Below, in pieces: positions 6,547 to 7,128 of a DNA stretch of 7,128 nucleotides (positions are counted from its first letter, which is position 1; each line of letters begins with the position of its first letter). Below the pieces are notes generated by a model. The model was not told the origin of the DNA and searched no databases. It saw nothing but the letters and a program-made list of their open reading frames with translations. The position numbers and the translations under genes are program-made. This DNA is from Caedibacter sp052030685 (GTDB taxonomy: Bacteria; Pseudomonadota; Gammaproteobacteria; Francisellales; Francisellaceae). The stretch covers positions 1 to 7,128 of the forward strand of contig NZ_JBQAJM010000051.1 in the NCBI RefSeq assembly GCF_052030685.1, read 5' to 3'.

Positions 6547-7059
6547 ATGGATATTTATGATTTACAATTATTACAGCTATTGCTTTCTGAGCAAAGCATT
6601 AGTCGTGTTGCTAACGTAATGAATTTATCGCAACCGGCGGTAACCATTCGCTTAGGTAAAATGCGCGATAGATTTAAGGATGAGCTCTTGATCCGTGACG
6701 GTAACCAAATGGTATTAACCAACAAAGCAAAATCGCTAATCACGCCACTGCAAAATATTCTAGATGACATTGATTACTTGCTTCCTTCCGAGGCGTTCTC
6801 ACCTGCCAAAAATGCATCAACATTTAACCTCTATGTCTCTGAGCATTTCTCTTATTTAGCACTACGCCCCATCTTGCAGCAAATAAGCCAAAGCAATCCT
6901 AACCATATTATTAATGTTCGCACATTCCCCGTGCTATACCAAATACAACAAAACTTTGACTTTAGCCATGCCGATTTAGTGATTGGCATTTTGAATAATT
7001 TAGATAGTTTTATTGGTGATAATATTCTTGAAGATACTTTAGTAATTGCTTATAACTGA
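6547..7059 (+). CDS. Truncated LysR-type regulator, tandem paralog of the upstream gene
   Basis: This is 170 residues, against 299 for its neighbour. TGAGG lies six bases before ATG, so translation should start normally. Residues 1-61 are a complete winged helix-turn-helix, identical to the neighbour at 43 of 61 positions by direct comparison; MNLSQPA and TIRLGKMR are unchanged. The similarity continues through the linker and the first part of the effector domain (FDFSHADLVIGI matches HDFSNAEVIIGA). It stops near residue 168, before a TGA. The remaining effector domain of about 130 residues is absent: none of the three frames after the stop resembles the sibling. The product might still bind DNA and compete with the full-length paralog, but would lack most of the ligand domain. 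It is more likely a decaying copy cut by an insertion or deletion. Confidence 0.75.
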   Translation: MDIYDLQLLQLLLSEQSISRVANVMNLSQPAVTIRLGKMRDRFKDELLIRDGNQMVLTNKAKSLITPLQNILDDIDYLLPSEAFSPAKNASTFNLYVSEHFSYLALRPILQQISQSNPNHIINVRTFPVLYQIQQNFDFSHADLVIGILNNLDSFIGDNILEDTLVIAYN

Positions 7060-7128
7060 AGTTACGCACTTTTGATGTTTGAATTTAAGAAATACGACCA
7101 CAGATTATGAGTGAAATAAATAAAACTG
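7053..7128. mobile_element. Possible junction with an insertion sequence or other foreign DNA at the right edge
   Basis: Similarity between the two LysR paralogs ends abruptly here. The sequence from about 7055, beginning CTGAAGTTACGCACTT, matches nothing in the sibling gene and has the look of an insertion sequence end. A possible ATG at 7107 (MSEINKT, cut by the window edge, without a clear ribosome site) could begin a transposase. The element identity, its terminal repeat and the target duplication cannot be seen in this window. Confidence 0.3.

Noticed and set aside
7107..7128. Start of a new gene (MSEINKT) at the right edge
   Set aside because: Only seven codons are visible and no convincing ribosome site precedes them, so it is mentioned only as part of the possible insertion junction.

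Overview
The window looks like an AT-rich gammaproteobacterial chromosome segment. This rests on the gene families (a DsbB-type oxidase, a PuuB-like flavoenzyme, LysR-type regulators), canonical GGAG ribosome sites, and a left edge resembling the leader of a ribosomal RNA operon read leftward. The genus cannot be fixed from this stretch alone.

Layout. Bases 1-170 hold no gene. On the minus strand they carry an rrn-type promoter and a leader that would run off the left edge into a 16S gene. A separate rightward promoter near 251-280 drives a two-gene unit: a 52-residue two-helix membrane protein (DUF5993-like) and a variant DsbB whose second cysteine pair lies at the C-terminus. Convergent with these, on the minus strand, are two reading frames (2981 to 1974, and 1968 to 1099). 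They are most simply read as one secreted protein of about 627 residues, split by a one-base deletion in a run of A. Its secretion signal, hydrophobic helical segment, coiled coil and cysteine-bearing C-terminal region suggest a toxin-like or surface protein of unknown family. Next on the minus strand (4544-3132) is a PuuB-like FAD amine oxidase. After a divergent intergenic region comes an exported 211-residue orphan protein (4783-5418). Two tandem LysR-type paralogs follow: the first (5632-6531) is full length, the second (6547-7059) is cut short after 170 residues. Sequence after the cut does not match its sibling, which suggests an insertion or deletion junction at the right edge.

How the genes fit together. 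DsbB with its small partner would generate disulfides in the periplasm. Both nearby exported proteins carry cysteine pairs and could be clients, but no DsbA-type partner is visible and this link is inference. The LysR pair has no obvious target in the window other than the flanking genes. No CRISPR array, tRNA or complete insertion sequence was seen.
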